Origin: Nitrososphaerota archaeon
Lineage (GTDB): Archaea; Thermoproteota; Nitrososphaeria; Nitrososphaerales; UBA57
DNA: 6,738 nucleotides
Assembly: GCA_022572285.1 (NCBI GenBank)
Contig: JACZWF010000088.1
Location: 1-6,738 of the forward strand
Reading direction: 5' to 3'
The notes under the pieces were generated by a model that saw nothing but the letters and a program-made list of their open reading frames with translations, was not told where the DNA came from and made no database searches. Below are positions 5,740-6,738 of the stretch, in pieces (the stretch's first letter is position 1; the number at the start of each line of letters is the position of its first letter). Both the position numbers and the translations under genes were made by a program.

Positions 5740-6705
5740 CTACTTGTAGAGATCTTTGGTTAGTACCAATCCTAGCAAGACCGCTCTGATTAGCTTCCCG
5801 TTGAAGATTTGATTGAAGTATTTGGCATGCCGAGTCCCGTCAATTCCTGGATGGATCTCATCAGCTCTGGGGAAGGGATGCATGATCGCCAAGTCTTTAC
5901 CTCTCTTTTCGAGCGCAGGCAGGTCGATCCGATATGATCCTTTCACTCTTTCGTACTCCTGAGGATCAGGAAATCGCTCCTTTTGGATCCTGGTAACATA
6001 GATGATATCCAGACTTTCCTCAAGGTCATCCAAGCTTTCATGTTCTGAAATCTCTATCTTGTCTTCTACTTGGAATAGGGCCTCTCTCCTTATTCTAAGT
6101 GGTGGAGGGGAGACGAGATAGACTTTAGGAGAGTAGTTTGAGAGTGCATAAAGGAGTGAGTAAACTGTTCGTCCATATTTCAAATCACCTACTATTGCAA
6201 TTCTAAGACCATCTATGGTTCCCTTCTCTTTTTTCATTGTGTACAAATCTAGCATTGCTTGGGTTGGATGTTCCTCACTTCCGCTCCCACCATTAATCAC
6301 CGGCTTTTCACTGATCTCTGCTGCAAACTTGGCTGCTCCCTCTTTCTGGTGTCTAAGGACTAGGACATCAGCATACTGCCCCATCGTTCTGACAGTATCT
6401 GAGAGGTTCTCTCCTTTTTCTGTGGCCGATAAGCTTGGTTCTGAGAAACCCAATGAAGTGCCTCCAAGTGCGGCCATAGCAGCCTCGAAGCTAAGTCTCG
6501 TACGAGTGCTTGGTTCAAAAAATACATTAGCTACCGTTTTACCACGCAACAAGGGCACTTTTTTAATGGCCCGCTGACCAACACTAAGAAAAGATTCGGC
6601 GGTATCAAGAATTTGATGCAGAACACTAACAGAAAGACCTTGAATAGAAAGAAAGTGACGAAGCTTGCCGCCCGTAAGCTGTAAAGAATCAATTAGCCCT
6701 TCCAT
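5740..6705 (-). CDS. pyrB: Aspartate carbamoyltransferase catalytic chain
   Basis: Catalyses carbamoyl phosphate + L-aspartate to N-carbamoyl-L-aspartate, the first committed step of pyrimidine synthesis, in the cytoplasm as a trimer. Numbered from ATG 6705 (321 residues), it carries the carbamoyl-phosphate loop STRTR (S66-R70), the S93/K97 pair supplied from the neighbouring subunit, R118 in VLRH, HPTQ (146-149), GDLKYGR with R179, TRIQKER with R239 and Q241 for aspartate, and HPFPR (276-280), where the usual fourth-loop leucine is Phe. It is slightly longer at the N-terminus than E. coli PyrB (about 13 residues). A TTG at 6708 is directly adjacent, but ATG 6705 lies about 25 nt from a TATA-like box. 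The frame has no stop up to the window edge, so a longer start cannot be excluded. The regulatory chain gene pyrI does not follow it here. Confidence 0.96.
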   Translation of the reverse strand: MEGLIDSLQLTGGKLRHFLSIQGLSVSVLHQILDTAESFLSVGQRAIKKVPLLRGKTVANVFFEPSTRTRLSFEAAMAALGGTSLGFSEPSLSATEKGENLSDTVRTMGQYADVLVLRHQKEGAAKFAAEISEKPVINGGSGSEEHPTQAMLDLYTMKKEKGTIDGLRIAIVGDLKYGRTVYSLLYALSNYSPKVYLVSPPPLRIRREALFQVEDKIEISEHESLDDLEESLDIIYVTRIQKERFPDPQEYERVKGSYRIDLPALEKRGKDLAIMHPFPRADEIHPGIDGTRHAKYFNQIFNGKLIRAVLLGLVLTKDLYK

Positions 6706-6726
6706 CAAGGGCGTGATTGTACCTGA

Positions 6727-6733
6727 ATAATTT
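6727..6733 (-). promoter_or_regulatory. TATA-like box of pyrB
   Basis: On the minus strand this reads AAATTAT, within AAATTATT, centred about 25 nt upstream of ATG 6705, and no Shine-Dalgarno lies between. The spacing predicts a leaderless pyrB mRNA and supports ATG 6705 over TTG 6708. It lies close to the window edge, so upstream elements cannot be judged. Confidence 0.45.
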
Positions 6734-6738
6734 CCAGT

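Overview
The window looks archaeal, most likely a TACK-group lineage (Nitrososphaerota or Bathyarchaeia-like); the exact group is inference. The reasons are: AT-rich TATA-like boxes about 25-28 nt upstream of three gene starts, two protein genes that seem to give leaderless mRNAs, an encoded CCA on the tRNA, an archaeal winged-helix/ATP-cone protein, and archaeal-style NrdJ and PyrB.

Layout. Bases 58-136 (minus) hold a tRNA-Pro(UGG). A 117-bp divergent promoter region follows, with one TATA box per direction. Bases 254-2338 (plus) encode a 694-residue protein made of a winged-helix DNA-binding domain, an ATP-cone and a class III (NrdD-type) ribonucleotide reductase body that has lost its catalytic parts. 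A 482-bp intergenic region follows, with a perfect 7-bp inverted repeat next to a TATA-like box. Bases 2821-5196 (plus) encode NrdJ, the adenosylcobalamin-dependent class II ribonucleotide reductase. Bases 5197-5739 hold no secure gene, only a possible decayed reading frame and some short direct repeats. Bases 5740-6705 (minus) encode PyrB, the aspartate carbamoyltransferase catalytic chain, convergent with nrdJ.

How it may work together. NrdJ makes all four deoxynucleotides but carries no N-terminal ATP-cone, the usual dATP/ATP on-off switch of reductases. The gene just upstream has an ATP-cone, a DNA-binding domain and a reductase-like body with no catalytic cysteine and no glycyl-radical loop. 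The simplest reading is a nucleotide-sensing transcription factor built from a dead anaerobic reductase, controlling nrdJ and perhaps itself. That is the most interesting candidate system here. Its domains and missing residues can be read from the sequence; its regulatory role and targets are inference. PyrB, the first committed step of pyrimidine synthesis, fits a nucleotide-supply neighbourhood but is transcribed independently.
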